In this document: positions 19,286-29,128 of the stretch, piece by piece
How positions within the stretch are numbered: position 1 is the stretch's first letter
Layout of the letters: the number at the start of each line of letters is the position of its first letter
Source: Hyunsoonleella pacifica
Lineage (GTDB): Bacteria; Bacteroidota; Bacteroidia; Flavobacteriales; Flavobacteriaceae
Direction: 5' to 3'
Length of the DNA stretch: 64,000 nucleotides
Assembly (NCBI RefSeq): GCF_004310335.1
Contig: NZ_SIRS01000002.1
Span: 186,001 to 250,000, forward strand
Position numbers and translations under genes: made by a program
Notes under the pieces: generated by a model
What the model was told of the DNA's origin: nothing
Database searches by the model: none
What the model saw: only the letters and a program-made list of their open reading frames with translations

Positions 19286-19696
19286 ATGGGAAGAATTCTA
19301 GCCATAGATTATGGTAAAGTAAGAACAGGAATAGCTGTTACAGATGAGTTACAGATAATAGCCTCTGGTTTAACTACTGTTGCAACAAATGAGCTAATTA
19401 CTTTTTTAAAAGACTATTTATCAAAAGAAAATGTAGAATTGTTTTTGGTAGGAGAACCAAAACAGCTTGATAATACGCCTTCTGAAAGTGAAGTGCTAAT
19501 TTTGTCTTTTCTCAAAAAACTTTACAAAGCATTCCCCAAAATACCTGTTGAAAGGGTTGATGAGCGTTTTACCTCAAAAATTGCATTTCAGACAATGATT
19601 GATAGCGGGCTTAAAAAGAAACAGCGTAGGAATAAAGCTTTAGTTGATGAAATTAGTGCCACTTTAATTTTGCAAAATTATTTATACTCTAAATAG
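19286..19696 (+). CDS. ruvX: Putative pre-16S rRNA nuclease / Holliday junction resolvase RuvX (YqgF)
   Basis: 136 residues. RNase H-like fold with RILAIDYGKVRTGIAVTD at the N-terminus (catalytic Asp in IDYG), FLVGEPKQL, VERVDERFTSKIAF, and the last acidic site in LVDEISATLIL. It acts in 16S rRNA 5'-end maturation in E. coli; a resolvase role is also proposed for the family. The next gene, def, follows within 70 bases on the same strand. Confidence 0.93.
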   Translation: MGRILAIDYGKVRTGIAVTDELQIIASGLTTVATNELITFLKDYLSKENVELFLVGEPKQLDNTPSESEVLILSFLKKLYKAFPKIPVERVDERFTSKIAFQTMIDSGLKKKQRRNKALVDEISATLILQNYLYSK

Positions 19697-19765
19697 TTTT
19701 TTTATTCAATCGATAATTTTACCATGTAAGTATCGTATTTTTGTTTAAATAATTTGTTCCTAATA

Positions 19766-20356
19766 ATGATTTTACCAATTGTAGCTTATGGCGACCCTGT
19801 TTTAAAGAAAAAGGGTACTGAAATATCCAAAGATTATGCTAATTTGAATGGATTGCTTGATAACATGTTCGAAACCATGTATAATGCAATGGGGGTAGGT
19901 TTAGCAGCTCCACAAATAGGTTTATCAATACGCTTATTTTTGGTAGATACTTCTCCATTTGCTGATGATGAAAACATGTCTGAAGAAGAAAGAAAAGCAC
20001 TTAAAGATTTTAGAAAAGTTTTTATAAATGCTACAATTCTAGAAGAGAAAGGAGATAAATGGGCTTTTAATGAAGGATGTTTAAGTATACCGGATGTACG
20101 CGAAGATGTATTTAGACAACCTCAAATAACAGTAGAGTACTATGATGAGAATTTCAAGAAGTATACTGAAACCTTTGATGGTTTAATTGCTCGAGTAATT
20201 CAGCATGAATATGATCATATTGAAGGTGTTTTGTTTACAGATAAACTGTCTAGTTTTAAAAAACGTTTAATAAAAAATAAACTTTCCAACATTTCAAAAG
20301 GAAAAATAAATGCAGATTACAGAATGCGTTTTCCTAATCAAAAAAAGAAGCGATAA
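19766..20356 (+). CDS. def: Peptide deformylase
   Basis: A TTG at 19754 is in frame, but the ATG at 19766 (MILPIVAYGDPVLKKKG) is the standard start, giving 196 residues. It removes the N-formyl group from nascent proteins. All three metal-site motifs are present: GVGLAAPQIG (about 43-52), EGCLSIP (Cys ligand, about 108-114) and QHEYDHIEG (HExxH, about 150-158). An acidic insertion between motifs 1 and 2 (DDENMSEEERKALKD) is common in Bacteroidota enzymes. Confidence 0.96.
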   Translation: MILPIVAYGDPVLKKKGTEISKDYANLNGLLDNMFETMYNAMGVGLAAPQIGLSIRLFLVDTSPFADDENMSEEERKALKDFRKVFINATILEEKGDKWAFNEGCLSIPDVREDVFRQPQITVEYYDENFKKYTETFDGLIARVIQHEYDHIEGVLFTDKLSSFKKRLIKNKLSNISKGKINADYRMRFPNQKKKR

Positions 20357-20413
20357 TTTTTGCGTTATATTTAAAAACATGATATTTGCGGCTCTCTAAA
20401 AATGAAATAAATT

Positions 20414-20842
20414 ATGGGTTTAGAAAAAGTTTTGGCTATATCAGGAAAACCTGGACTATATAAGTTAGTAACACAAACCCGAGGAGGTTTTGTGGCTGAA
20501 TCTTTATTAGATGGTAAACGACTATCTATTAGTTTACAAAATAATGTAAGTGTATTGAGTGAGATTGCTATTTATACTCTTACCGAAGAAGTGCCTCTAC
20601 ATAAGGTTTTAGGTAAAATTAAAGATAAAGAAAAAAGTAATCCTTCTAGTGTTGGTCCAAAAGACGGAAAAGATAAACTTGAAGAATATTTCTTTGATGT
20701 ATTACCAGATTATGATGAAGATAGAGTATATGCTAGTGATATAAAAAAAGTTATTCAATGGTATAATCTCTTGCAAAAACATGATATGTTAAGTTTACTT
20801 GAAGATGATGAAACATCAACATCAAGTGAAGAAGAAGAATAA
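20414..20842 (+). CDS. DUF5606-family protein
   Basis: 142 residues. The N-terminus (GLEKVLAISGKPGLYKLVTQ, then GGFVAESLLDGKRLSISL) is the conserved start of a short Bacteroidota family annotated as DUF5606, often located near def. The C-terminus is acidic (LEDDETSTSSEEEE). It has no membrane or export signal. The function is unknown. Confidence 0.82.
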   Translation: MGLEKVLAISGKPGLYKLVTQTRGGFVAESLLDGKRLSISLQNNVSVLSEIAIYTLTEEVPLHKVLGKIKDKEKSNPSSVGPKDGKDKLEEYFFDVLPDYDEDRVYASDIKKVIQWYNLLQKHDMLSLLEDDETSTSSEEEE

Positions 20843-20848
20843 GACTAC

Positions 20849-20873
20849 AACCTCCTAAAATGGAGGTTTTTTT
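20849..20873 (+). terminator. Rho-independent terminator
   Basis: AACCTCC-N6-GGAGGTT followed by a T-run; it closes the ruvX-def-DUF5606 unit. Confidence 0.8.
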
Positions 20874-20934
20874 ATGACTTTCGTGTAAGTGTTTAAGATT
20901 GTTTACGACATTATAATAATCAAAAGTGTAAACA

Positions 20935-21606
20935 ATGAAGTCTATTTGGTTTTTTGAAGACGCTAATCTTTTCAAAGTTTTATGTCCACATAAATTTAAA
21001 GCTTATAAAACTGATCATGATTTTGATGCCTATAAAAAGCAGGATTATATCTATTTTGAAGAAGATTCTGCAAACAAAGTTTACTTGATTGAAAAGGGAA
21101 AAGTAAAACTTGGATACTACAATGACGATGGAGAGGAAGTAGTAAAAGCCATATTAACACGAGGAGAATTATTTGGAGAAACTGCAATTTTTGGAGAATC
21201 TAAGCGTGAAGAATTTGCCATGTCTATTGATAATTCAACAAGCATTTGTCCAATAGGAGTGGAGACTATGCATAATCTTATGAGAGATAATCAAACTTTT
21301 AGTTTTAAAGTTTATAAATTTATAGGTTTTAAACTAAAAAAATTAGAAAGGAGGCTTCAATTACTTTTATTTAAAGATACAAAAACACGTTTGTTGGAAT
21401 TTTTACATGAGTTATGTGCTGATTATGGCTATGATTGCGAGAAAACAGGAGATAAAATTATTCATCACCCGTATACTCAAAAAGATTTGGCTTCATTAAT
21501 AGGAACATCAAGACCTACCTTAAATACGCTTTTAAACGAATTAAAAGAAGAAAATGTACTAGAATTTAATAGAAAAGAGATTAGAATTTACACGCAATCA
21601 GCTTAA
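20935..21606 (+). CDS. Crp/Fnr-family transcriptional regulator
   Basis: 223 residues. An N-terminal cyclic-nucleotide-binding-like barrel (YLIEKGKVKLGYYNDDGEEV, then LTRGELFGETAIFGES) leads through a dimer helix to a winged helix-turn-helix (YTQKDLASLIGTSRPTLNTLLNEL, about 178-201). There is no Cys cluster of the Fnr iron-sulfur type at the N-terminus, so oxygen sensing is not indicated. Its target genes and ligand are unknown. Confidence 0.9.
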   Translation: MKSIWFFEDANLFKVLCPHKFKAYKTDHDFDAYKKQDYIYFEEDSANKVYLIEKGKVKLGYYNDDGEEVVKAILTRGELFGETAIFGESKREEFAMSIDNSTSICPIGVETMHNLMRDNQTFSFKVYKFIGFKLKKLERRLQLLLFKDTKTRLLEFLHELCADYGYDCEKTGDKIIHHPYTQKDLASLIGTSRPTLNTLLNELKEENVLEFNRKEIRIYTQSA

Positions 21607-21622
21607 AATTACTATTTAAGCT

Positions 21623-23581
21623 TTAATACATCTTCTTTATCTTTTTAAGCTTAGTTTTCCAAAGCTCTAATTCCTTCTTGTGCTTTGCAATATTAGTATT
21701 TACTTCTTTTACCAATGGATTGTCATCTTCAACATTTGTGAAAAATTGTAAATTATTTTCTAGTTGGTTTATTTTACTTTTTATTTCGTCTATCTTTTTA
21801 CGGATAAATGAATGCTCATTGTCTAAACTTCTGTTATTATCGTCATTATTATTTAAAGTCTCAAGTTTGGTTTCAAACTTTATCATTTCGGCTTCATTTT
21901 TGTCAATCTTTAACTTAGAAAATAGTTCATCAACAACTTTATTAAACTTACCTTCAATGTAACGTTTATCATTAGGCACTTTTCCTAATGTTTTCCAAGT
22001 ATTAACATGATCTTTAATAACTGTTAAGTCTTTGTCTTTGTCTTTAGTTAGTTCAATGTTTTTAAGAGTTTCAAGAAGTTCTTGTTTTTTATTAAAAGCT
22101 TCAATAAACTCTTTATTCGCTTCATTACGTTTACTATGTAATCTATCAAAATAAGCATTACAAGCTGTTTTAAACTGTTTCCAAATTTTATCACTATCCT
22201 TTCTTGGTACATGACCAATTTTCTTCCAATCACTTTGGATTTTTTTCATTAGAGGAGTAGTGGCATCAAAATCTTCACTATCCATATTATCTTCAGCTAT
22301 TTTAACAAGCTCTTTCTTTTTTTGTAGGTTTTGGTATTGCTCCTTTTTTAGATCTTTGTAAAATGCGTTTTTCTTTCTATTGAAATTTCTAACAGCTTCT
22401 TTAAATTTAGACCAAGTAGTCTCATTAACTTTAATAGGTACTTTACCAGCATTAAAAAAGTTTTCTCTTAGTATTTCTATTTCTTTTATTTTCTTCTGCC
22501 AACCTCCATGAGAATTTGAAGCATTAGAGGTAATATTTGCAATTTCAGAAATGATTTCTTCTTTTTTCTCAAGATTCTTTTCATAAACTTTATCAATTTC
22601 CTTAAAGTAAACTTGCTTCTTATCGTTTATAACTTTTGTAGCAGCCTTAAAGCGCTCCCATATCACTTCACGATGTTCTTTACCTACAGGACCAAGTTCC
22701 TCTTTCCACATTTTATGCAATTCTTGAAGCTCTCTAAAAGCACGCATAGGATCGTCGTACTTGCCTAATTCCTCAGCTAGTTCAATTATCTTTATTTTTT
22801 TTTCTAAATTATGTTTAAAATCTAAATCACGTAAATCTCTATTTAGATGTAAAAAATCATAGAATATTTCTACATGGTGATGATAGCTATTCCAAGCATT
22901 ATTATACTTATCTCTTGGTATTGGGCCTGTATTTCTCCAACGCTCCTGTAATTCTTTAAAATGTTTGTATGTTGTATTTATGTTTTCTTCAACGTTAATT
23001 AAACCTTTAAGTTCTTCAATGATTTCAAGCTTTTTTTGAAGATTTTGCTTTAGATTTTGTTCAATATTTTTATAATGATCATTGAGTTTATTACGGTAGT
23101 CTCTGTATGCAGATTTGAATCGTTTTTGAACGGGACTAGAATAGTAAAAATCTATTTCATTTCCACCATCATTTATAAAATCTGCTTTTTTCTCATCAAT
23201 TAGAGCGTTGAATTTAGAGTTAAATTCGTTTTTTATTGCGTCTACATGACTCCTAATGGCTTGAACTTTTTCTTTTTTTAATAACTTTTCTAGCTCAATA
23301 GCTAGTGCTTCCAGAGACATTTTATCATACTCCTTGAATTCTATAGTATGACGCTCCTTATTCCCTTCATCTTCTGCATCTTCAGCATTAGACTCTTCAA
23401 TTTCATCAATACCATCTTCTTCTCTTTTTCCAGTAGTGTTTTCTGTAATAACTTCAACTATTTTCTCTTCGGAAATAGAATCGATAAAGTTTGTTTCTTC
23501 TTTATTACTATTTATTGCTTCAGTAGCTTCAGCATTCTCTTGATTTCCATCTGCTTCATGCAGGTTATCTGGCTCAGACAT
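21623..23581 (-). CDS. DUF349 repeat protein, large coiled acidic protein
   Basis: 652 residues. An acidic, low-complexity N-terminal 90 residues (NKEETN, EIEESNAEDAEDEGN) is followed by at least four to five repeats of the DUF349 type, each with W-x5-G-x-(V/I)-P(R/K) (WRNTGPIPRDKYNNAW, WKKIGHVPRKDSDKIW, WKTLGKVPND). The C-terminus is coiled-coil. No enzymatic motif is seen. Homologues are universal in Bacteroidota but uncharacterised. Confidence 0.88.
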   Translation of the reverse strand: MSEPDNLHEADGNQENAEATEAINSNKEETNFIDSISEEKIVEVITENTTGKREEDGIDEIEESNAEDAEDEGNKERHTIEFKEYDKMSLEALAIELEKLLKKEKVQAIRSHVDAIKNEFNSKFNALIDEKKADFINDGGNEIDFYYSSPVQKRFKSAYRDYRNKLNDHYKNIEQNLKQNLQKKLEIIEELKGLINVEENINTTYKHFKELQERWRNTGPIPRDKYNNAWNSYHHHVEIFYDFLHLNRDLRDLDFKHNLEKKIKIIELAEELGKYDDPMRAFRELQELHKMWKEELGPVGKEHREVIWERFKAATKVINDKKQVYFKEIDKVYEKNLEKKEEIISEIANITSNASNSHGGWQKKIKEIEILRENFFNAGKVPIKVNETTWSKFKEAVRNFNRKKNAFYKDLKKEQYQNLQKKKELVKIAEDNMDSEDFDATTPLMKKIQSDWKKIGHVPRKDSDKIWKQFKTACNAYFDRLHSKRNEANKEFIEAFNKKQELLETLKNIELTKDKDKDLTVIKDHVNTWKTLGKVPNDKRYIEGKFNKVVDELFSKLKIDKNEAEMIKFETKLETLNNNDDNNRSLDNEHSFIRKKIDEIKSKINQLENNLQFFTNVEDDNPLVKEVNTNIAKHKKELELWKTKLKKIKKMY

Positions 23582-23677
23582 TTTAATAAATGTTTAGGGG
23601 TTGTACACTTTTTGTTTAAAGATACTAACAACTAAAGTATTTACAAAAAACGAGAGCGGTTTTAATATGTAAAATAA

Positions 23678-24421
23678 TTATTTATTTAAGTTCCAGATGG
23701 ACCATGCTTTTTCAGCTTGGAGTTTGAGCATGTTGAGACCATTAATAACTGTAGCTCCTTTTTGCTTACCCAATCGTAAAAACTTTGTTTCTTCTGGGTT
23801 GTATATTAAATCGAATAAAATATGTTTCTTAGTTATAGATTCATAAAGGATTTTTGGACAGCTTTCTACATCTGGAAATGTGCCAACAGGAGAGCAGTTT
23901 ATTATAATTTGATATTCGGAAATAATCTTATCATTTAAATCATCATAAGTATACTCTACATGTTTTCTGGCATTTCTTGAAACATAATGACAAATAATAC
24001 CTCTTTTTTTTAAAGTATATAGTACAGCTTTACTAGCACCACCGGTACCTAAGATTAAGGCTTTTTTATGGTGCTTTTTTAAAAATGGTTTTAAAGATTT
24101 TATAAATCCATAGCAATCGGTGTTATATCCTACTAGTTTACCTTTTTTAGTAACTTTTATGGTATTAACAGCACCAATTGCTTTTGCTTTTTTATTTAAT
24201 TTATCTAGATAGGGTATAACATCTTCTTTATAGGGTATAGTAACATTAAGACCTTTTATACCTTCAGTATTATTAATGATTTTAGGAAATAAGTCAATGT
24301 TTTCAATATCAAAATTCTCATAACTAACACCAGTAATGTTTTCTTTTTCAAACTTATTTTTGAAATAATTGCGAGAAAATGAATATGATATATTTTTGCC
24401 TAAAAGACCTAATTTATACAT
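23678..24421 (-). CDS. aroE: Shikimate dehydrogenase
   Basis: The frame starts at 24457, but the ATG at 24421 (MYKLGLLGKNISYSFS) is the family-typical start, giving 247 residues. It reduces 3-dehydroshikimate to shikimate with NADPH in aromatic amino-acid synthesis. Substrate residues are in KNISYSFSR, NVTIPYKEDV and GAVNTI; the Rossmann motif is ILGTGGASKAVLYTL; NGLNMLKLQAEKAW is the conserved C-terminus. The start overlaps the end of the DUF368 gene by eight bases. Confidence 0.94.
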   Translation of the reverse strand: MYKLGLLGKNISYSFSRNYFKNKFEKENITGVSYENFDIENIDLFPKIINNTEGIKGLNVTIPYKEDVIPYLDKLNKKAKAIGAVNTIKVTKKGKLVGYNTDCYGFIKSLKPFLKKHHKKALILGTGGASKAVLYTLKKRGIICHYVSRNARKHVEYTYDDLNDKIISEYQIIINCSPVGTFPDVESCPKILYESITKKHILFDLIYNPEETKFLRLGKQKGATVINGLNMLKLQAEKAWSIWNLNK

Positions 24422-25430
24422 GTTTTTTTTGTTTTTGTCCATAGATTTCAAGTCCAATTACAATTACTAACCCCATAAATATAAAACCAATGGCAAAATA
24501 AGTTTCTGTAGTTAATTCTGGTATATAACGTTTGTAGTTTTCTATAATTTTTTCTCCTCCAGTATCTAGCATTAAATCTCCATTTTCCAGGTGTTTATAA
24601 ATAGTTTTTTTCCACGGCCAAACAACACCAAGAGATCCAATGATGAATCCTATAATAGATGCAGTAGTAATGCTCTTGTAGTGTTTAAGAATATAACTTA
24701 GTGCATGAGAAAATGTAACAAGTCCTGTAACCGAACCTAAAGTAAATACAACTAAAACTTTCAACATTCTTATACGTGTTTCGTCATATATAAAATCTAA
24801 GTTTCCACTAAAAATATCTGTTATTGTATCATAAAGTGCATTTACAGAGTCTACTAAAAGTAAAACGTAATTTCCAAGTAGAATTAAAATGAATGATCCT
24901 GAAAATCCGGGAAGTGTCATCCCTGAGACACTTATAATACCACAGAAAAAGACGAATAGCAGATTGTCATTTTCTTTTGCAGGGTTTAAAAAGCTAATTC
25001 CTAAACCAATGGCTATACCAAGGCAAAGTGATATAATTGTTTTGTTGCTCCAGTCGTTAAAATCTTTGTTAATATAATATATGGAGCCTACAATCATTCC
25101 AAAAAAGACACTCCAAACATAGAGCTCGTAATGTAAAATCAAATAATCAAGAACTTTTGAAATACTAAAATAACTAATAATCATACCTAGGAAAAGTAAT
25201 CCTAGAAAACGGCCATTAATATAGTTGAAAAAACTCCTAAACCTGCCATTAAATAGAAGTTTGAAAGCTTTCCCGTTTACTTTTTTTAGAGAATAAATAA
25301 ACTCTTGATAGAATCCAGCAACAAAGGCTACTACACCGCCAGATACTCCAGGTACCTTATTGGCAGCCCCCATACCTAGTCCTTTTAATACTAGAAATAA
25401 TTTATCATTAAAAGTTCTAGTACTGTTCAT
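24414..25430 (-). CDS. DUF368 (PopT-type) undecaprenyl-phosphate translocase
   Basis: 338 residues, about eight to nine membrane segments. The twin family motifs are GAANKVPGVSGGVVAFVAGFY (about 17-37) and GMTLPGFSGSFILILLGNY (about 170-188), an inverted internal repeat typical of DUF368. Members of DUF368 (PopT) have been reported to recycle undecaprenyl phosphate across the inner membrane. It is preceded by a paralogue at 25433, two bases away. Specificity here is inferred from the family. Confidence 0.88.
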   Translation of the reverse strand: MNSTRTFNDKLFLVLKGLGMGAANKVPGVSGGVVAFVAGFYQEFIYSLKKVNGKAFKLLFNGRFRSFFNYINGRFLGLLFLGMIISYFSISKVLDYLILHYELYVWSVFFGMIVGSIYYINKDFNDWSNKTIISLCLGIAIGLGISFLNPAKENDNLLFVFFCGIISVSGMTLPGFSGSFILILLGNYVLLLVDSVNALYDTITDIFSGNLDFIYDETRIRMLKVLVVFTLGSVTGLVTFSHALSYILKHYKSITTASIIGFIIGSLGVVWPWKKTIYKHLENGDLMLDTGGEKIIENYKRYIPELTTETYFAIGFIFMGLVIVIGLEIYGQKQKKHV

Positions 25431-25432
25431 TA

Positions 25433-26350
25433 TTATTTTTTACTACCAACTTTTTCAAGAATAAAAATAGTTAAAAAACCCAAAACCATAAGGGTTACAG
25501 ATAACATAATATGGTTCTCTCCATTAAAGTTAAATGGCGAAATACTTTCTTGAATAAGTGGTGTTTTGATTCCTTTAGAGTTGGTATGCCAAGACAAAGT
25601 GTTTTTCCAAGGCCATACCTTATTTAAAGACCCAAAAATGAATCCTGTTAATAGTGCCAATGTTATATTATGATAATTTTTAAATAGCCATTTTAAAATA
25701 TGGCTGAAACTTAATAATCCAAAAGCAGCACCAGTTGTAAAGATGAGAATCTTTTTTATGTCTACGTCATGTATAGCATCACTTAGAGTTTTGTATGCCC
25801 CAAGAATTATCAAAATAAACGAACCTGAAATACCAGGAAGTATCATTGCACATATTGCTATGGCACCAGCAATAAACAAAAAATAGTCGTTATCACTGTT
25901 TTGCATTGAGGGTAGCGTAGATATATAATAAGCTATGACAGCTCCAAAGATAAGGGCTGTTATTGTACCAAAATTCCATTTGGTTATTTGTTTACCAACA
26001 AAATAAATACTTGCAATAATAAGTCCGAAAAAGAACGACCAAATAAGAATAGGATGATGTTCTAATAGGTATTTAGCAAGTTTCATAAAAGAGACAAAAC
26101 TTATTACAATACCTCCCAAAAGCGCAACAATAAAATTACCATTTAAGTCCTTCCAAAATTGTGTTAAACCATTTTTGAAAAGTGTTTTAAATAGCTCGGG
26201 TTTAACATTACTTATGGTTGAAATTAACTCTTCGTAAATCCCTGATATAAAAGCAATTGTGCCCCCTGAAACTCCAGGTACAGCATCAGCTCCACCCATG
26301 GCCATACCTTTTAAGGAAATAATTAAATAGTCTTTTAAACTGCGTTGCAT
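25433..26350 (-). CDS. DUF368 (PopT-type) undecaprenyl-phosphate translocase, paralogue
   Basis: 305 residues with the same two motifs, GGADAVPGVSGGTIAFISGIY (about 18-38) and AMILPGISGSFILIILGAY (about 163-181), and a similar C-terminal hydrophobic segment. It is the first of two adjacent DUF368 genes; the second follows after two bases. Both have the full family length, so neither is a remnant, and the two may differ in substrate or form a heteromer. Confidence 0.88.
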   Translation of the reverse strand: MQRSLKDYLIISLKGMAMGGADAVPGVSGGTIAFISGIYEELISTISNVKPELFKTLFKNGLTQFWKDLNGNFIVALLGGIVISFVSFMKLAKYLLEHHPILIWSFFFGLIIASIYFVGKQITKWNFGTITALIFGAVIAYYISTLPSMQNSDNDYFLFIAGAIAICAMILPGISGSFILIILGAYKTLSDAIHDVDIKKILIFTTGAAFGLLSFSHILKWLFKNYHNITLALLTGFIFGSLNKVWPWKNTLSWHTNSKGIKTPLIQESISPFNFNGENHIMLSVTLMVLGFLTIFILEKVGSKK

Positions 26351-26393
26351 ACCTTATAATTTGATAAACCAAAGGTAGATAATTTGAAGTAAT

Positions 26394-27788
26394 TTATGAC
26401 TTTTGATTTATCAAAGACTTTACTCGATTGTTGTCAAGTAATTTTGGAAACAACTCATCTATGATAAAACTGAACTCATAGTTGTTTTTTAAGCCATTTT
26501 TGATGTAATAAATCCCTTTATCTTTTTCATGAATAGAGAAAAATAAGCCTCCTAATCGGTACTGTATTTCTGCATTATCTGGATAAAACTCTAAAGCTTG
26601 CTCAAAATTAAATATAGCAGCTTGCGCTTCTCCTAGTTTTAATAATAAGTCGCCTCTTGCTATCCATGTGTCTAATTCAAAATTACCAAGCTCAAGTGTT
26701 TTTTTATATCCTCTTTCTGCTTCTTCAAAGAAATTTAAACTATAATTTATTTGTGCATATAGTTTCCAATAATTTACGTTTTCAGCATCTATATTAATTG
26801 CTTTGTTTATGTAATAAAGTGCTTTTTGGAAGTTTTTCTTTTTCTTGTAGAATTTGGTAATAGCTATCCAACCCTTATCTAATAAAGGATCTTCATGTAC
26901 AGTTTTGTAAAAATATTGAAGTGCTAGATCGTGGTTTTTTAATTTCTCATAACAACTTCCAATTCTTAATAATGCAAATGAAGTGGGATCATCTAATTTA
27001 AGGGTTACATCATAGCTTTCTATAGCTTCTGCATAATTACCTTGTTGTTCTAAAACCTTTCCGCGTTCAAGATATGCTCCTATGAAAGTATCATCGGAAA
27101 TTATAGCAAATTCAAAAGCAGCAAGGGCTTTTTTATATTTTTTTAAAGTAACGTATTGCTTCCCTAATTGATGCCATGCAACTTCAGAATATGGGTTTTT
27201 ATCTAAAAATACATTTAGATAATCTATGGCTTCGCTATGCTGTTCTAAATAATCAAAACAGTATATAACGTTATAAAGTGCTGAGTAATCCTCAATATCT
27301 TCTTCAAGGCACTTCATAAAATATATTTTTGCATCATCAAAAGCATCTAAAAATAGATATTCCATACCTATTAGTGAATATATATCAACAACATCTTCTG
27401 TTAGGTCAAGCGCAAATTTAAGTACCTCAATAGCCTTTTCATGATTATCTTCTTTAGAAAGGATATTAGCCTTTTGAATGAAGATCTCCTCATTATGAGG
27501 TTCTAACTGATATAACTCATTCAACAAATTATTAGCCGTCTCAAGATTATTCTCAAATACGTGAATTTCTACATTAAAAAGCTTAAGGCTAGTTGAGGAG
27601 GGATGCTGCTCTAAACCAAGTTTTATTGCTTTTTTTGCTAAAGCAATTTTCCCTTGGTTAAGATAGTAATGAATGATGTTTTCAAATTCTTCTGAATCAA
27701 AAAACAAAACATGGTTTGTTTTTAACATCGATTCAAACTTAGTAAGTGGCAAATTGTTGTTGTCGTTTTGACTAAACTCCATAAACAC
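26394..27788 (-). CDS. Tetratricopeptide-repeat protein
   Basis: 464 residues made almost entirely of TPR units, for example ALAAFEFAIISDDTFIGAYLERG, AIESYDVTLKLDDPTSFALLRIGSCYEKL and AIFNFEQALEFYPDNAEIQYRL. About eleven repeats are visible from residue 70 to 430. There is no signal peptide, so it is a cytoplasmic scaffold or interaction protein of unknown partner. It lies 43 bases upstream of the first DUF368 gene on the same strand. Confidence 0.85.
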   Translation of the reverse strand: MFMEFSQNDNNNLPLTKFESMLKTNHVLFFDSEEFENIIHYYLNQGKIALAKKAIKLGLEQHPSSTSLKLFNVEIHVFENNLETANNLLNELYQLEPHNEEIFIQKANILSKEDNHEKAIEVLKFALDLTEDVVDIYSLIGMEYLFLDAFDDAKIYFMKCLEEDIEDYSALYNVIYCFDYLEQHSEAIDYLNVFLDKNPYSEVAWHQLGKQYVTLKKYKKALAAFEFAIISDDTFIGAYLERGKVLEQQGNYAEAIESYDVTLKLDDPTSFALLRIGSCYEKLKNHDLALQYFYKTVHEDPLLDKGWIAITKFYKKKKNFQKALYYINKAINIDAENVNYWKLYAQINYSLNFFEEAERGYKKTLELGNFELDTWIARGDLLLKLGEAQAAIFNFEQALEFYPDNAEIQYRLGGLFFSIHEKDKGIYYIKNGLKNNYEFSFIIDELFPKLLDNNRVKSLINQKS

Positions 27789-27942
27789 GTTTGAGTGTAC
27801 TGTTCAACTTAGATAAAAATAATGTTCTCACCTATGAAATTCAGAATCTAATTATAAATGTTTTTAACAAAGTAATGAACAAGTCTTTATGATTTTAGGA
27901 GATAGTATGCTAGATAGTCTCTATATCAGTTGATTAAATACT

Positions 27943-29127
27943 TTATTCTTGAGCTATTCTATCTAGAAGCGAACGGATAATATTACATCCTTTAACAATT
28001 TCTTCTTCTGAAATGGTTAGAGGAGGGGTAATTCTAACAGCTTTTGGCTCAAATAATAACCAAAAAAGTATTAAACCTTGGTTTTGACTTTCTAAAACTA
28101 ATGTATTTGCAATTTCAGAAGAGGGAAGTATTATGGCTAGCATTAGTCCTTTTCCTCTGATTTCTTTGATGAGTTGGTGTTTTAGTAGTTTGCGAAATAA
28201 TTTCTCTTTATTTAATGCTTGAGACATTAAATCAGTTGCAATTATTTCTTTTAAAGTTGCTAACGCAGATGCAGCTATAAGTGGATGTCCTCCAAAAGTT
28301 GTAATATGCCCAAGTTTTGGATTATCCATAAGAAAATCCATAAGTGCTGATGATGAAGTAAAAGCTCCAATAGGTAGCCCTCCACCAAGACCTTTGCCTG
28401 TAACTAAAATATCAGGGATGCAGTTATAATGCTCAAAACTAAAAAGCTTTCCTGTTCTACCTATCCCAGGTTGTATTTCATCTAAAATTAAAAGTGTACC
28501 TGTATTATCACATTTTTTGCGAACCTTTCTCAGATAGTCGTTGGTTGGTTCAATAAATCCTGCACCTCCTTGAATAGTTTCAAGTATAACACAAGCGGTT
28601 TTAAATGTAATAGCATCTAAGCTATTTTTATTATTAAATTCAATAAACTTAACATCAGGAAGTAAAGGTCTAAAAGCTTGTTTACGTTCTTCAAACCCCA
28701 TAACACTTAAAGCCCCCATGGTATTACCATGATAAGCGTGTTTAGCTGAAATAATTTCGCTTCTTCCTGTTGCTCGTTTTGCTAGTTTTAGTGCCCCTTC
28801 AATAGCTTCGGTCCCAGAGTTTGTTAGGTAAGTTTTCTCTAAGCATTTGGGTAAATTGTCAGCTAATAATTTTGTAAGTTCTACTGCTGGTTTCTGTATA
28901 TATTCCCCATACACCATTACGTGTAAATATTTATTCAATTGGATTTGTATTGCCTTGTTTATTTTAGGGTGATTATGCCCCAAAGAACAGGCAGATACTC
29001 CAGCAACAAAATCTAGATAAGCATTTTTATTTGTATCATAAATATAGCAGCCATCAGCATGAGATATTTCCATTGATAATGGATGTGGTGTAGTTTGCGC
29101 TTGGTATTTTAAGAAGTCTTCTTTCAA
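27943..29127 (-). CDS. Class III aminotransferase (acetylornithine/ornithine-type)
   Basis: 394 residues. PLP-dependent fold type I. Visible motifs are GVSACSLGHNHPKIN (about 43-57), YLTNSGTEAIEGALKLAKRATG, ILDEIQPGIGRTG and LVTGKGLGGGLPIGAF, whose Lys is the PLP Schiff base. The closest well-known types are acetylornithine and 4-aminobutyrate aminotransferases. No arg gene is adjacent. The upstream neighbour is the OstA-like gene, one base away. Confidence 0.88.
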   Translation of the reverse strand: MKEDFLKYQAQTTPHPLSMEISHADGCYIYDTNKNAYLDFVAGVSACSLGHNHPKINKAIQIQLNKYLHVMVYGEYIQKPAVELTKLLADNLPKCLEKTYLTNSGTEAIEGALKLAKRATGRSEIISAKHAYHGNTMGALSVMGFEERKQAFRPLLPDVKFIEFNNKNSLDAITFKTACVILETIQGGAGFIEPTNDYLRKVRKKCDNTGTLLILDEIQPGIGRTGKLFSFEHYNCIPDILVTGKGLGGGLPIGAFTSSSALMDFLMDNPKLGHITTFGGHPLIAASALATLKEIIATDLMSQALNKEKLFRKLLKHQLIKEIRGKGLMLAIILPSSEIANTLVLESQNQGLILFWLLFEPKAVRITPPLTISEEEIVKGCNIIRSLLDRIAQE

Positions 29128-29128
29128 A

